Source: a virus | DNA: 63,908 nucleotides | IMG/VR virus record: IMGVR_UViG_3300032087_005153 | Span: 1 to 63,908 of that record | Direction: 5' to 3' (one strand) | In this document: piece by piece, positions 26,265 through 36,521 of the stretch | Layout: every line of letters starts with the position of its first letter | Numbering within the stretch: position 1 is the stretch's first letter | Program-made: the position numbers and the translations under genes | Notes under the pieces: model-generated | Database searches by the model: none | Told to the model about the DNA's origin: nothing | What the model saw: only the letters and a program-made list of their open reading frames with translations

Positions 26265-29200
26265 ATGGCTGAATTAAAACATACATTCATAGCCGGAATG
26301 ATGGATAAAGACCGTGATGAGCGCCTTGTAAAAAATGGTACTTATCGGGATGCTTTAAACATACACATTTCTTCTTCTGAGGGTTCTGATGCAGGAGCAG
26401 TTGAAAATTTATTAGGAAATAAACAATTAACTGATTTAGGGCTTTCTAATGCCCAAACAATTGGATCAATACCTTATGGTCTTAAAGACAAAATATATTG
26501 GATAGTAACTTCTGATAATATTGATGGTATATATGAATACGATCAAATTCAAAAAACAGTTGTACCTATAATTATAGATACAAAAAGAAATAGTTCTGAA
26601 TTAATTAATAGTTTAACAATTCAGTCAAATGAAGATAATGAACTTGTATTAAGTAATATTACCGCAAGTCAATTAAAAACAATATGTGGTAATATACCAG
26701 ATGATACTATAGATGAAGTATTGGTAAATAATAATATTAATTTATCATCACAAGACCCTAAATTAAATATATCAATACCACAAAATACTATATTAAGAAG
26801 AGAAAACAAAAAATATGTTTTCAAAAATATAGAATATAGTGGTCAAGAATATGGGAATATAACAATAACCTTCTCTTTTTCCATAAAAAGTGTATTAAAT
26901 TTTTCTAAAAATAATCTTATAACAGGTATCGATATAATTGACGATATGCTGTTTTTTACAGATGATTTAAATCCACCTAGAAAAATAAATATTTCTAAAT
27001 TTAAAAAATACACAAATACTCCCTACCCTAATACAAACGGTGTTTTTCAAACGCAGACTTTAGTACAATACTCAGAAAAAGATGCTAATGGTAATATTAT
27101 TAATCTTACTAGGGACTTTTCTGAAAATGATTTATCTGTAGCTAAAAAAGCGCCAATGAAAGCGCCTACCTTAGAGTTATATAATTCATTAATAAGTGGT
27201 GTTACTGAAATAGAAAAAATAATTAGTTTTTATATTACTTCTAGTAATGGTGATAAAGAAATTGGTATTGGTGATAACTTAACTATAAGTGGTTTAACAA
27301 CTTTACCAAATTGGAATGAAGGAGATAATTTAGAACTAAGTTCTTATACAGATGATGGTACAGGCGAATATTTAGAAGCAACTGCAATTGTAAAACAAGT
27401 GTTAGAGTCAAGCATTATTATAACTTTAACAAGCAGAAATTATGCCCCTGTAAAAAACATAAATTATAAAGTAAGTATATCTTTAGTTGAAAAAGACCCT
27501 ATACATGAATTATCATTTGTAAGATTTGGTTATAGATGGAAATATTTTGATGGAGAATATTCTACAATGTCTCCATTTTCTGAAACAGCTTTCTTGCCGA
27601 AAAAATATCAATATAATGCCAAAGAAGGATTAAACCTAGGAATGGAAAATGATTTAAGAAAAATTATTTTAAATGATTTTGACTTAGGCGATGATACTGT
27701 AAAAGAAATAGAAATATTATATAAAGAAACTAGAAATCAAAATATATATACTTTAAAATCTTTTAGACGTATTGATTTTGATAATAGTTACGAAATAACA
27801 AAAGAAAGAATACATTCTGTATTACCTAATGATCAATTATTAAGATCATGGGATAATGTACCTAGAAAGGCAAAAGCACAAGCTGTAACCGCTAATAGAA
27901 TTATTTATGGTAATTATACACAAAATTATGATGTATATAATAGCCCTGAATTTGGAATATCATATTTAAAAAGAAGTGCCAATTCAAATAAAAAGACAAT
28001 AAAGTCTAATAGAACATACCAAGTAGGGGTCGCATATATAGATGAATATAATAGACATTCACCTGTACTTTCTGATCAATCTGGGTCTATAACTATAGCA
28101 AAAGACAAAACAAAAGAAACAAAGCAGTTTGAAGTAAGATTAAAAAATAATCCACCTGCTTGGGCTAAATATTTTAAATATTATATTAAAGACAATTCTG
28201 GTGAATATTATAATATTGCAGCAGATAGATTCTATTATGATGAAGAAAATGGCTTTATGTATGTTTCTTTTTCTTCTAATGAAAGAAACAAAATAAATAA
28301 AGATGAGTCTATTTTGCTCAAAAAAGAGCATGGGTCAGATATAGCTGTTATTGATTCTGATAATAGATATAAAGTAATTGAAATATTTAATGAACCTCCA
28401 AATTTTGTTGCAGACAAGAAAAAAGTAGTTAGTTCTCTTGATGATGTATTATTTACTTCTGGATATAATTTAAGTACTGCTGGTGGTACATTAACACAAA
28501 TTAAAACTGAAAATTCAACTCCAGTTGCTAATTATTCAAAAATACAAGTTAAAAGAGCAAACCAAGCAAATGACCCGGATGATAGTAATAATTCAGGTGT
28601 TCCTGGATTTTTAGTAAATGAATTAAAACCCGGTAGATTTATAAGATTTGATTTTAATGGCAAAGAATCACAACCTTATGAAATAAAATCTGTAGGAGTT
28701 GATAGAGAAGATTCTACTGAAATTGAAATTACTATAAAAGATAGTTTTAATGATGATGTAGACATCATTTATGATAGAGATGGCAATGTTGGTAATCCCC
28801 CTGTTCAAGGGCATAGCCATGGATATAGATTAGGTGTTAGAATTACTATATTAGAAAAATTTTCAGATTATAAAAATGAAGAATTTGATGGTAGATTTTT
28901 TGTTAAATTAAAAGCAAATAATTTATTAAAAAATATATTTGAAGGAGACACTGTAGATAATAAAGATTATTCTATATTAGAAAAATTAACATTATTTGGA
29001 GCACCAACATTTTCTGATAGTAAAAAAGACCGAAGAACAAGACCACCTAGAAAAATAGACTTAAATCCAGAATATCCATTATTTTTAAGCCATAGTGGAA
29101 CAGCCTCAAATTATACCTTTAAAGTAGAAGAATTAAATACAAAAGTTGATGATAAATATTTAGATTTATTTATTAATGGCACTAAATTTTATTTTTCTAA

Positions 29201-32200
29201 TGATCCTGATACTATTTATGAAATTGAAAAATCTATTAAAGGCAGTACAGTAATTGAAGTAGGGGGTCGAGGAAATAAGTTTGAAGAAAAAAATGCGGTA
29301 GGAAATAGAGAAGTTTCAATATTTGCTGCGGATGACCCGCTTAGAAAAACATTAACAATTAATGAATTAAAATCTGCAATTCCAAAATATGGAGATAAAA
29401 ATATTTCAGTAGATATTTTATTTGTAGAAGAAAAAACTAATAAAATAGGATTTACTGAAAATCCTGCTATATTTGAAACTGAGCCGAAAGAAAGCAAAAC
29501 AGATTTAGATATTTATTATGAAACAGAAAAAGCATATCCAGTAAGTGAACACGGTAATGCTCAAGTATTAGAATGGTATAATGCATTTTGTTTTGGTAAT
29601 GGTATTGAATCAAATAGGATTAGAGATGATTTTAATGCTCCTTTTATTGATAACGGAGTAAAAGTTTCAGCAACGATTGCGGAAGAAATAAAAGAAGAGC
29701 ATAAATTTAATGGTATAATATGGTCTGGTATTATTAACTCAAAAACAGGTATAAATAAATCAAATGAGTTTAATGTAGCATTTCCAATAACAAAAGATTT
29801 ATTACCTTCATATGGTAGCATACAAAAGTTGCATACATGGGATGATCAAATTGTAATGTTATGTGAAGACAAAATAGTTAGAGCATATGCAGATAAAGAC
29901 GTATTATACAATGCCGATGGCAATACAAATGTAGTATCAAGTAATAAAGTTATAGGCGATGTAATGCCTTATACCGGTGAATATGGTATATCTAAAAATC
30001 CTGAAAGTTTTGCTTATTATGGATTTAGATGTTATTTTGCAGATAAAACAAGAGGTGTTGTATTAAGATTATCAAAAGATGGTATTGAAGTCATTAGTAG
30101 ATATTTAATGACTAATTTCTTTAAAGAAAGATTTTTTGATGATGGTTGCTATCATGCTGAACCCTTAAGTACAAATATAGTGGGTTCTTATGATAATTAT
30201 AATGATTTATATAATATATCATTTGATGGCTTAGACACTGTTTGCTTTGATGAAGTAGCAAATGGATGGGTAACAAGAAAATCATTTATTCCAGAAAATG
30301 GTATATCATTAAATAATATATATTATACTTATAAAAATGGTGAATTATGGGAGCAAGATTCTAAAGATGCTCTATATAATAATTTTTATAATGAACAATA
30401 TACTTCTAAAATAGAATTAGAAATTAACGACAATCCTTCTGTAATTAAAAAATATAGAACATTATCTTATGAAGGAACAAAAGGGTGGACTGCTAATGTT
30501 ATAACCGATCAGCAGAAATCTTCAACTATGTCTTTTAAAGAAAAAGAAAACAAATATTTTTCTTATATAAAAGGAGAAGAAAAAGATGTAGAAAACTTAG
30601 ATACTAAAAACTTTAATTTTCAAGGATTAGGTGTTGCTAGTGATATTTCAGGAATTGGACCCGCAACAAGTACGGAATTAACTTTTGGTATTTTGCCAAT
30701 TGAAACCAATAGCTATTCTTCTAAAATAACAAAAATTAATAATACAGCAGGGACAGCATTAAATAATACTGTCCAAATAATTATTTCACCTAAGGCTGGG
30801 TATACTTTAAATGCTAATAGTTTTACTACTAAAAATATAACTGCAACACAAAGCGGTGACAATATTTTATTAGACTATACTCACGGAATAGCTTTTCAGC
30901 CCACAAAAAATAAACATATTGACATTTCTTTATGTAAAGTAAATTTTGCATCGAAAAAAACAATAACAGTTTCTGGCTTATATGCATTTAAACCTAATAA
31001 ATGGCTTAATACAGATGTAACAAATGATAGCTTTACTGTAACAGGGCCGCCAAATATTTTAAAAGAAATAAAAACCCGCACAGTAACAGCTAAAAAAGGA
31101 TTTCAAATAGATATTGATAATATAAGTAGTAGTAATCCAAATGTTATTTTAGATATTAAAATAAATAATTTAGAAAAAACAAGTGTAACTATTACTGAAA
31201 AAATTATTATGCCAAGCGCTAATAATGATAACTTTAATTACACTATAACTGTAGACGAAATACAAATACAAGAGCCTAAGAAACAATTATTATTTTCTCA
31301 AATTAATACTAACGATGCTATAAATGATATATTAATTAGGCCATTAGAAATAACTGCAGATCCTGGTTCTGTATTTTCATATAAATTACAAGGCCCTAAT
31401 TCTTTTGAAGAAACAGAATTTGATATAATAGTTAATAACACGGGAAAATACATTAAGGAAGTTATATTACCTTCAAATGCCCCTGGAACTTATACAATAA
31501 CATTAACACCCGGTACAGATACTATAAATGGATCTGATTTTGAAGATATTATTACAATACCCTATTCTGCTAAACAGATAAATAAAATATCATTATTTAC
31601 TGAATTTAATAATACAACAAGTACAGTAAATGAATTTCAAGCATTTACTAATGACGGCATATCGTATAGTTTTTCAAATGAAATTATATTACCTAATGCT
31701 ACTTATTTATTAATAGCCCAGCCAAAATCAAGTGATTTTGTTTATGATAATAAAATTGACGATCCTAGGCTTTTAAATTTATCTTTAAACTTAAATTCAC
31801 AGACTAATACAGCAACATTAACTGGTGTAATACAAATTGATAAAGTAAGTACTTCAAATCAAATAGTTTTATTTTTAGATAGTTTTATTAATGAAGAAGT
31901 AACTTTAAGTATAGATTACAGTAATACTATTTTAGGTGGTGGTGCTACAGGTAATTATAGTATAACACCTTCTGTACCTTATCAAATAACCGACGCCGCA
32001 TTAAATATTCCAACTACAGCGGATTATTATCAATTTACAATAACTCCTGCTGGAGGATATGAGTTTATAAATAATATAAGTAGTCAAGATTTTATAGTAT
32101 CTGATTCAACTAGTGATGTTACTTCAACATATGCTGAAAATGGATCATTAAAAGCTTTGATAGTAAATGATAATTTAGAAATAAGACTTTATCCAAGTAA

Positions 32201-35200
32201 TTTTAAATTACCATCTACAAGTCAAACTATTTATATAAGACCAAATAAAATTATAACACAAGCTGTGACTGCAGCCGCTGGAAATTATAGTATAACATAT
32301 AATCCTCTTGATAATGAAGATAGGTTATTTACTAATACTTTAATTTTAGGTACATTAACAGATACATCAAATCAAAATTTCTTATTTCAAAAAACATTTA
32401 CAATAGATAGAACAGGCCCTGATTTTACAAAAATATTTTCTGCAACAGGCCATGTTGTAAATTTATTAGATAATGAATTAAGTTTAGCTACAGCTGGTAC
32501 TTATACAGATATAAATGGTGATTCAATAACTGTTACAGATTTTATAGAAATTAATACAGATAAAACTGAATTAACATTAAATATATTAGCAAATATAAAT
32601 AGTGTACCTGATAAAAAATTAGGTAGAATAGATTTTGATTTTGCTACTGAAGAGTTGTATACTGTAATAAAACTTAAACAAGGTGGATGTAATACTACGC
32701 AACCAACAATAGAATATAGATTGTATAATATTGATCCATATGATCCAACTCCAAAAATAGGTGCTAAAATTACACAAATACAATCAAATAAAATTGGTGC
32801 TTCATCCGGTGTTACATCATTAGAAAATGAATATAAGATTGATGGAACTGATTTCGTACTAACATTGAAAAAAGATTTTATTACGTCTATAGATTATATA
32901 AAAGATATTCAAAATTGTACAACCACAATCCCAACAATAATTACTGCTGATAATATTATTTCTACATATGGCGATGGTACTATTAAAATTGGTGCAGTAG
33001 CTAATAATCAATATTCTCAATTAAGGTATGAGATGGTTTCAGGAACGGGTATTGTTGGATTTACAGAAGGAATATTAAAAAGTAATACAGGTCAAACACC
33101 TCCGGTGGGTGTGCATAAAATAAAAATATTTGCACAAGAAGTATATATAGCTAGTACTAGAACATTATATGAATATGCTGAAAAAACAATTACTATAACT
33201 GTTAAAAAAGCAAATGTATCAATATCTACTTTAAAAGTTCAAATGACAGAGGGTGATACTGATGATCTTAATTTATATGTAACTACAAATAGTGGTGGGA
33301 TACTTTCTTTTAATACTACATATAATAATATTATATCATTAAATGGATCTTCTATTGATGCTATTGGGGATGGAAATGGTACAGTAAGTGTTTCAGTTGC
33401 AGAAACATCAAATTATAATGCTGGTATTGGGGTAGTTAATGTTGAAATTGCAAAATTTATAGTTCCTATAATTGATTCCGATGGGGATGGCATTCCTGAT
33501 GATCAGGACGCATGGCCATTTGTTGATGACAATGTAGCTTGGAGTTTTGGTGTTGACCAAATGGGTTTAACTAATTTTGTTAAAAAATCAAATGGTGAAT
33601 TAAGCACAATGAACCAAGGTGGAGGAAAAGGTTATTTAGCTGTTTATTCTAGGGTAGCTGACAGATTTAATTATGATAAAAGCCAGCTAACCTGGAAAGC
33701 TTATGTAAGCATAGATCCTGATGACCTAGCTGAATATGGACAATTTGTTAAATTAGACAGGACAACGGGTGTTGTTTCTGATGATCATGATGACAAAACA
33801 GCTATATTAACAGGAGGTGATCCTATAAAATTTACTGTATCAAGATGGATTAATCCTGATTCATCAAAAAGAAAAGCAACTATATATGCAGATATATATT
33901 ATAAAGGCAAATTAGTTAAATCTGGTCTTAATGATGGTAGTATGAAACAAACTGATGATGCTAATTCTTCATCAACTGTATCTTCTACCCCAGCACCTAC
34001 TACTGTTACCGCACCACAAGCTGCTTTAACAACGGCATCATCATCTACACCAGCTCAAACATATATAGACTTTACAGCAAGTAGCTCTAAATCTTCAAAA
34101 GCATTAGCAGAAATTGTACCGCTTTCAAATATAAATGTAGACTACTGGCATAATGGTACTTCGCCAACACCAATTGTAGGTAATAAAATATTTACAACAA
34201 GTAGTGGTAAATCATTAGCTAAATCAGGCTACTATAGAATAAGTGCAACAAAAGGTATGGTACTAAACTCTAGAGGTAGCGTATTACAAATATTTGATAT
34301 TACGGCACAAACAATTTCATCAACTACGCCAATTAGCAATGTGTATAGCATAGATTGTAGTACTATCGGATTTAATGTTAATGTTCAAGAATACACGACC
34401 AATACATGGGATATTAATGCAACACTATTAGGAAACTCTGCTAGTGATGTTGAGGTTATTGATTCAAAAGTTGTATCATTCTTTTTGAATGCAACAGCAG
34501 ATAAAACAATATGGACTAAAACAACGTTTAGAGTAATAAATAGTAGTGCACCTAATTACGATACAGTATTTACTTGTAATAAATTTGCTACATCAACTCC
34601 GTCTCTTTCTAACTTAAGTCAAAACGACGCAAATAGATATGAGCAGGAAATGAGTAATATATTTGAAAATAGCAAACCAAATACTCAAGGAACCCCTAAT
34701 CAAACTACTAATCAAACAACTTCACAGCAAGTTGGTACACCTAGTAGTACAAATACAGCAAAAGATACTACTGAACCGCCAATTATTCAATTTGTTACTA
34801 GTAATACTAGAAAACCTTTAACTGGTGTTAATAATGCAAAACTTTATTTAGAATCAAGATTTAGTAATAATCCTGATGAAAACTATAAAGAATATAAAGA
34901 TGTATTATTATATAGAGGGTCCGAAGTTTATACAAATTATTATACAGGTAGTGCTAGAACTAATGAAAAAGTATATGACGGAATTGGTGGCAATAAACAA
35001 TTCCCTGTTGACACAAATGACAAAGGCTACTACTACGTAATAAGTACTGAACGGGATGGTTTATTCAGCGGTAAATATGTAAGAGCCGGTCAATCTAAAT
35101 TATGGGTAAGAACAAATGCTGGAACAGGAGCAATAAATTATAGAGGAGTTGCAAGAGATCCATTTAATATAGTACAAAATGGTTTTGTAAATATAATGGT

Positions 35201-35486
35201 TAATGAAACTGAATATACTAATTTCTTTATTGTTGATCCATTTAAGAATAATGGTAAACCAAGATCTAATACAGATTTCTTGCCGTCGCTTCCAACAAAA
35301 CCAGAAGACAGAGTGGTTGTTTCTAAATTTTTAGGGGGTAAAACTTATCACAATTATATTCCTTTAACTCTTAAAGTACAAAACGGTGTAATTGTTGATG
35401 CTTATCAGCAACAACATACTAAAGAAACTCACGGAACTTATGATGTTTATGCTCCTAATAAATTTAATCCTTCAATAGAACCTTAA
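26265..35486 (+). CDS. Giant tail protein: stabilisation-type N-terminus with Ig-like and Ca-binding C-terminal part
   Basis: 3073 residues, the largest gene here. The N-terminus (HTFIAGMMDKDRDERLV, then GTYRDALNI) is that of marine podophage tail stabilisation or tubular proteins, and this region extends about 1400 residues with many beta-strands. The middle (~1450-2380) is Ser/Thr/Asn-rich and consists of apparent bacterial Ig-like or cadherin-like repeats (GNYSITPSVPY-type units and an MTEGDTDDL... Big-2-like unit near 2310-2390). A thrombospondin-3-type calcium motif, DSDGDGIPDDQD, lies at 2404-2415. The last ~650 residues include proline/threonine linkers. Probably the tail tube or hub fused to an adhesive arm. 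Confidence 0.7.
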   Translation: MAELKHTFIAGMMDKDRDERLVKNGTYRDALNIHISSSEGSDAGAVENLLGNKQLTDLGLSNAQTIGSIPYGLKDKIYWIVTSDNIDGIYEYDQIQKTVVPIIIDTKRNSSELINSLTIQSNEDNELVLSNITASQLKTICGNIPDDTIDEVLVNNNINLSSQDPKLNISIPQNTILRRENKKYVFKNIEYSGQEYGNITITFSFSIKSVLNFSKNNLITGIDIIDDMLFFTDDLNPPRKINISKFKKYTNTPYPNTNGVFQTQTLVQYSEKDANGNIINLTRDFSENDLSVAKKAPMKAPTLELYNSLISGVTEIEKIISFYITSSNGDKEIGIGDNLTISGLTTLPNWNEGDNLELSSYTDDGTGEYLEATAIVKQVLESSIIITLTSRNYAPVKNINYKVSISLVEKDPIHELSFVRFGYRWKYFDGEYSTMSPFSETAFLPKKYQYNAKEGLNLGMENDLRKIILNDFDLGDDTVKEIEILYKETRNQNIYTLKSFRRIDFDNSYEITKERIHSVLPNDQLLRSWDNVPRKAKAQAVTANRIIYGNYTQNYDVYNSPEFGISYLKRSANSNKKTIKSNRTYQVGVAYIDEYNRHSPVLSDQSGSITIAKDKTKETKQFEVRLKNNPPAWAKYFKYYIKDNSGEYYNIAADRFYYDEENGFMYVSFSSNERNKINKDESILLKKEHGSDIAVIDSDNRYKVIEIFNEPPNFVADKKKVVSSLDDVLFTSGYNLSTAGGTLTQIKTENSTPVANYSKIQVKRANQANDPDDSNNSGVPGFLVNELKPGRFIRFDFNGKESQPYEIKSVGVDREDSTEIEITIKDSFNDDVDIIYDRDGNVGNPPVQGHSHGYRLGVRITILEKFSDYKNEEFDGRFFVKLKANNLLKNIFEGDTVDNKDYSILEKLTLFGAPTFSDSKKDRRTRPPRKIDLNPEYPLFLSHSGTASNYTFKVEELNTKVDDKYLDLFINGTKFYFSNDPDTIYEIEKSIKGSTVIEVGGRGNKFEEKNAVGNREVSIFAADDPLRKTLTINELKSAIPKYGDKNISVDILFVEEKTNKIGFTENPAIFETEPKESKTDLDIYYETEKAYPVSEHGNAQVLEWYNAFCFGNGIESNRIRDDFNAPFIDNGVKVSATIAEEIKEEHKFNGIIWSGIINSKTGINKSNEFNVAFPITKDLLPSYGSIQKLHTWDDQIVMLCEDKIVRAYADKDVLYNADGNTNVVSSNKVIGDVMPYTGEYGISKNPESFAYYGFRCYFADKTRGVVLRLSKDGIEVISRYLMTNFFKERFFDDGCYHAEPLSTNIVGSYDNYNDLYNISFDGLDTVCFDEVANGWVTRKSFIPENGISLNNIYYTYKNGELWEQDSKDALYNNFYNEQYTSKIELEINDNPSVIKKYRTLSYEGTKGWTANVITDQQKSSTMSFKEKENKYFSYIKGEEKDVENLDTKNFNFQGLGVASDISGIGPATSTELTFGILPIETNSYSSKITKINNTAGTALNNTVQIIISPKAGYTLNANSFTTKNITATQSGDNILLDYTHGIAFQPTKNKHIDISLCKVNFASKKTITVSGLYAFKPNKWLNTDVTNDSFTVTGPPNILKEIKTRTVTAKKGFQIDIDNISSSNPNVILDIKINNLEKTSVTITEKIIMPSANNDNFNYTITVDEIQIQEPKKQLLFSQINTNDAINDILIRPLEITADPGSVFSYKLQGPNSFEETEFDIIVNNTGKYIKEVILPSNAPGTYTITLTPGTDTINGSDFEDIITIPYSAKQINKISLFTEFNNTTSTVNEFQAFTNDGISYSFSNEIILPNATYLLIAQPKSSDFVYDNKIDDPRLLNLSLNLNSQTNTATLTGVIQIDKVSTSNQIVLFLDSFINEEVTLSIDYSNTILGGGATGNYSITPSVPYQITDAALNIPTTADYYQFTITPAGGYEFINNISSQDFIVSDSTSDVTSTYAENGSLKALIVNDNLEIRLYPSNFKLPSTSQTIYIRPNKIITQAVTAAAGNYSITYNPLDNEDRLFTNTLILGTLTDTSNQNFLFQKTFTIDRTGPDFTKIFSATGHVVNLLDNELSLATAGTYTDINGDSITVTDFIEINTDKTELTLNILANINSVPDKKLGRIDFDFATEELYTVIKLKQGGCNTTQPTIEYRLYNIDPYDPTPKIGAKITQIQSNKIGASSGVTSLENEYKIDGTDFVLTLKKDFITSIDYIKDIQNCTTTIPTIITADNIISTYGDGTIKIGAVANNQYSQLRYEMVSGTGIVGFTEGILKSNTGQTPPVGVHKIKIFAQEVYIASTRTLYEYAEKTITITVKKANVSISTLKVQMTEGDTDDLNLYVTTNSGGILSFNTTYNNIISLNGSSIDAIGDGNGTVSVSVAETSNYNAGIGVVNVEIAKFIVPIIDSDGDGIPDDQDAWPFVDDNVAWSFGVDQMGLTNFVKKSNGELSTMNQGGGKGYLAVYSRVADRFNYDKSQLTWKAYVSIDPDDLAEYGQFVKLDRTTGVVSDDHDDKTAILTGGDPIKFTVSRWINPDSSKRKATIYADIYYKGKLVKSGLNDGSMKQTDDANSSSTVSSTPAPTTVTAPQAALTTASSSTPAQTYIDFTASSSKSSKALAEIVPLSNINVDYWHNGTSPTPIVGNKIFTTSSGKSLAKSGYYRISATKGMVLNSRGSVLQIFDITAQTISSTTPISNVYSIDCSTIGFNVNVQEYTTNTWDINATLLGNSASDVEVIDSKVVSFFLNATADKTIWTKTTFRVINSSAPNYDTVFTCNKFATSTPSLSNLSQNDANRYEQEMSNIFENSKPNTQGTPNQTTNQTTSQQVGTPSSTNTAKDTTEPPIIQFVTSNTRKPLTGVNNAKLYLESRFSNNPDENYKEYKDVLLYRGSEVYTNYYTGSARTNEKVYDGIGGNKQFPVDTNDKGYYYVISTERDGLFSGKYVRAGQSKLWVRTNAGTGAINYRGVARDPFNIVQNGFVNIMVNETEYTNFFIVDPFKNNGKPRSNTDFLPSLPTKPEDRVVVSKFLGGKTYHNYIPLTLKVQNGVIVDAYQQQHTKETHGTYDVYAPNKFNPSIEP

Positions 35487-35490
35487 TAAA

Positions 35491-35814
35491 ATGGCATATA
35501 TAACAATATCTTTTAATAATAAACTTAATGATTCTCTACAAACAGGGGATATAGTTTACTTTGAAAATAATAACAGCATTGCTGAATTAGGCGAATGCAT
35601 TGATATAGCAGAGGACAGAAAGTCTTTAGTTGCAGATATTCCTGATACTAACATTAGACCGACTGCTGATAGTTTTTTTATGTTTGCTAAAAATAATGTA
35701 ATAAATACTAGTGGATTGCTTGGTTATCATGCAACTGTAGCATTAGAAAACAAATCAACAGATTTTACAGAATTATTTGCTGTAAATTCTGAAATAAATA
35801 TAAGTAGTAATTAA
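35491..35814 (+). CDS. Small conserved virion-region protein (107 aa)
   Basis: Four bases after the giant tail gene. Beta-rich: MAYITISFNNKLNDSLQTGD, ...IRPTADSFFMFAKNN, ...GYHATVALENKS. Resembles small uncharacterised proteins found after tail genes in marine phages. Likely a virion accessory protein. No known domain. Confidence 0.5.
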   Translation: MAYITISFNNKLNDSLQTGDIVYFENNNSIAELGECIDIAEDRKSLVADIPDTNIRPTADSFFMFAKNNVINTSGLLGYHATVALENKSTDFTELFAVNSEINISSN

Positions 35815-35826
35815 AAATAAAATATT

Positions 35827-36510
35827 ATGGGCTACGAAGTAGAAAGAGCTAAAAAATCAACCTCAACACTTCCTACATTTGGACAAAAATTAGGGCAAGT
35901 AGCTAAAACAGATGCTGGAGCTTTTGGGCAAGTTGCAGAAGGATTAGCTGGTATTGCTGGTGGTATTGTAGGTGGTAGAGCTAGAAGACAAGAGCAAAGA
36001 GCGGCTCGTGCTGAATTACAACAGCAGCGATCTGCATATGAGTCATTTGAATTTCAAAATCCATATGCTAATATGAGTAATGCTTATGAAGATTTAACTG
36101 TGAATAAACAAGCGGCTGATTTTGCAGCTCAACAACAGCAACAAGCATTAGCTGGAACTATGGGACAATTGCAACAAGCGGCGGGTTCATCAGGCATTGG
36201 AGCATTGGCACAAGCCTTAGCACAACAACAATCACAAAACCTGCAAGCTGCATCCGCTAGTATTGGTCAGCAAGAAGCCGCTAATCAAATGGCTAGAGCA
36301 AGAGGACAACAAATGCTAGAACAACAGAGAGCGGCAGGCGCACAATATGTACAAGAAAAAGAATTTGGTAGAACAGAAGATTTATTTAATATAGCTGCAA
36401 CAAGAAAAGCAGCAGCTGATGAAGCAAGAAGACAGGCAACTGAAGGGCTAGTTGGTGGTATAGCTAATGTAGCCGTTGGAGCAGGAAGAGTAGTTGCTGG
36501 CGGAATATAA
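35827..36510 (+). CDS. Internal virion (ejection) protein, gp14-like
   Basis: 227 residues, Gln/Ala-rich. A glycine-rich hydrophobic stretch (~35-55, GLAGIAGGIVGG) is followed by a basic patch, NPYANMSNAYEDLTVNKQAA, and long helices of Q and A, ending with another hydrophobic glycine-rich tail. The NPYANM...YEDL segment is a recurring feature of small internal proteins of marine podophages. By analogy with T7 gp14 it would be ejected with the DNA to start the trans-envelope channel. Confidence 0.65.
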   Translation: MGYEVERAKKSTSTLPTFGQKLGQVAKTDAGAFGQVAEGLAGIAGGIVGGRARRQEQRAARAELQQQRSAYESFEFQNPYANMSNAYEDLTVNKQAADFAAQQQQQALAGTMGQLQQAAGSSGIGALAQALAQQQSQNLQAASASIGQQEAANQMARARGQQMLEQQRAAGAQYVQEKEFGRTEDLFNIAATRKAAADEARRQATEGLVGGIANVAVGAGRVVAGGI

Positions 36511-36521
36511 AATAAAATATT

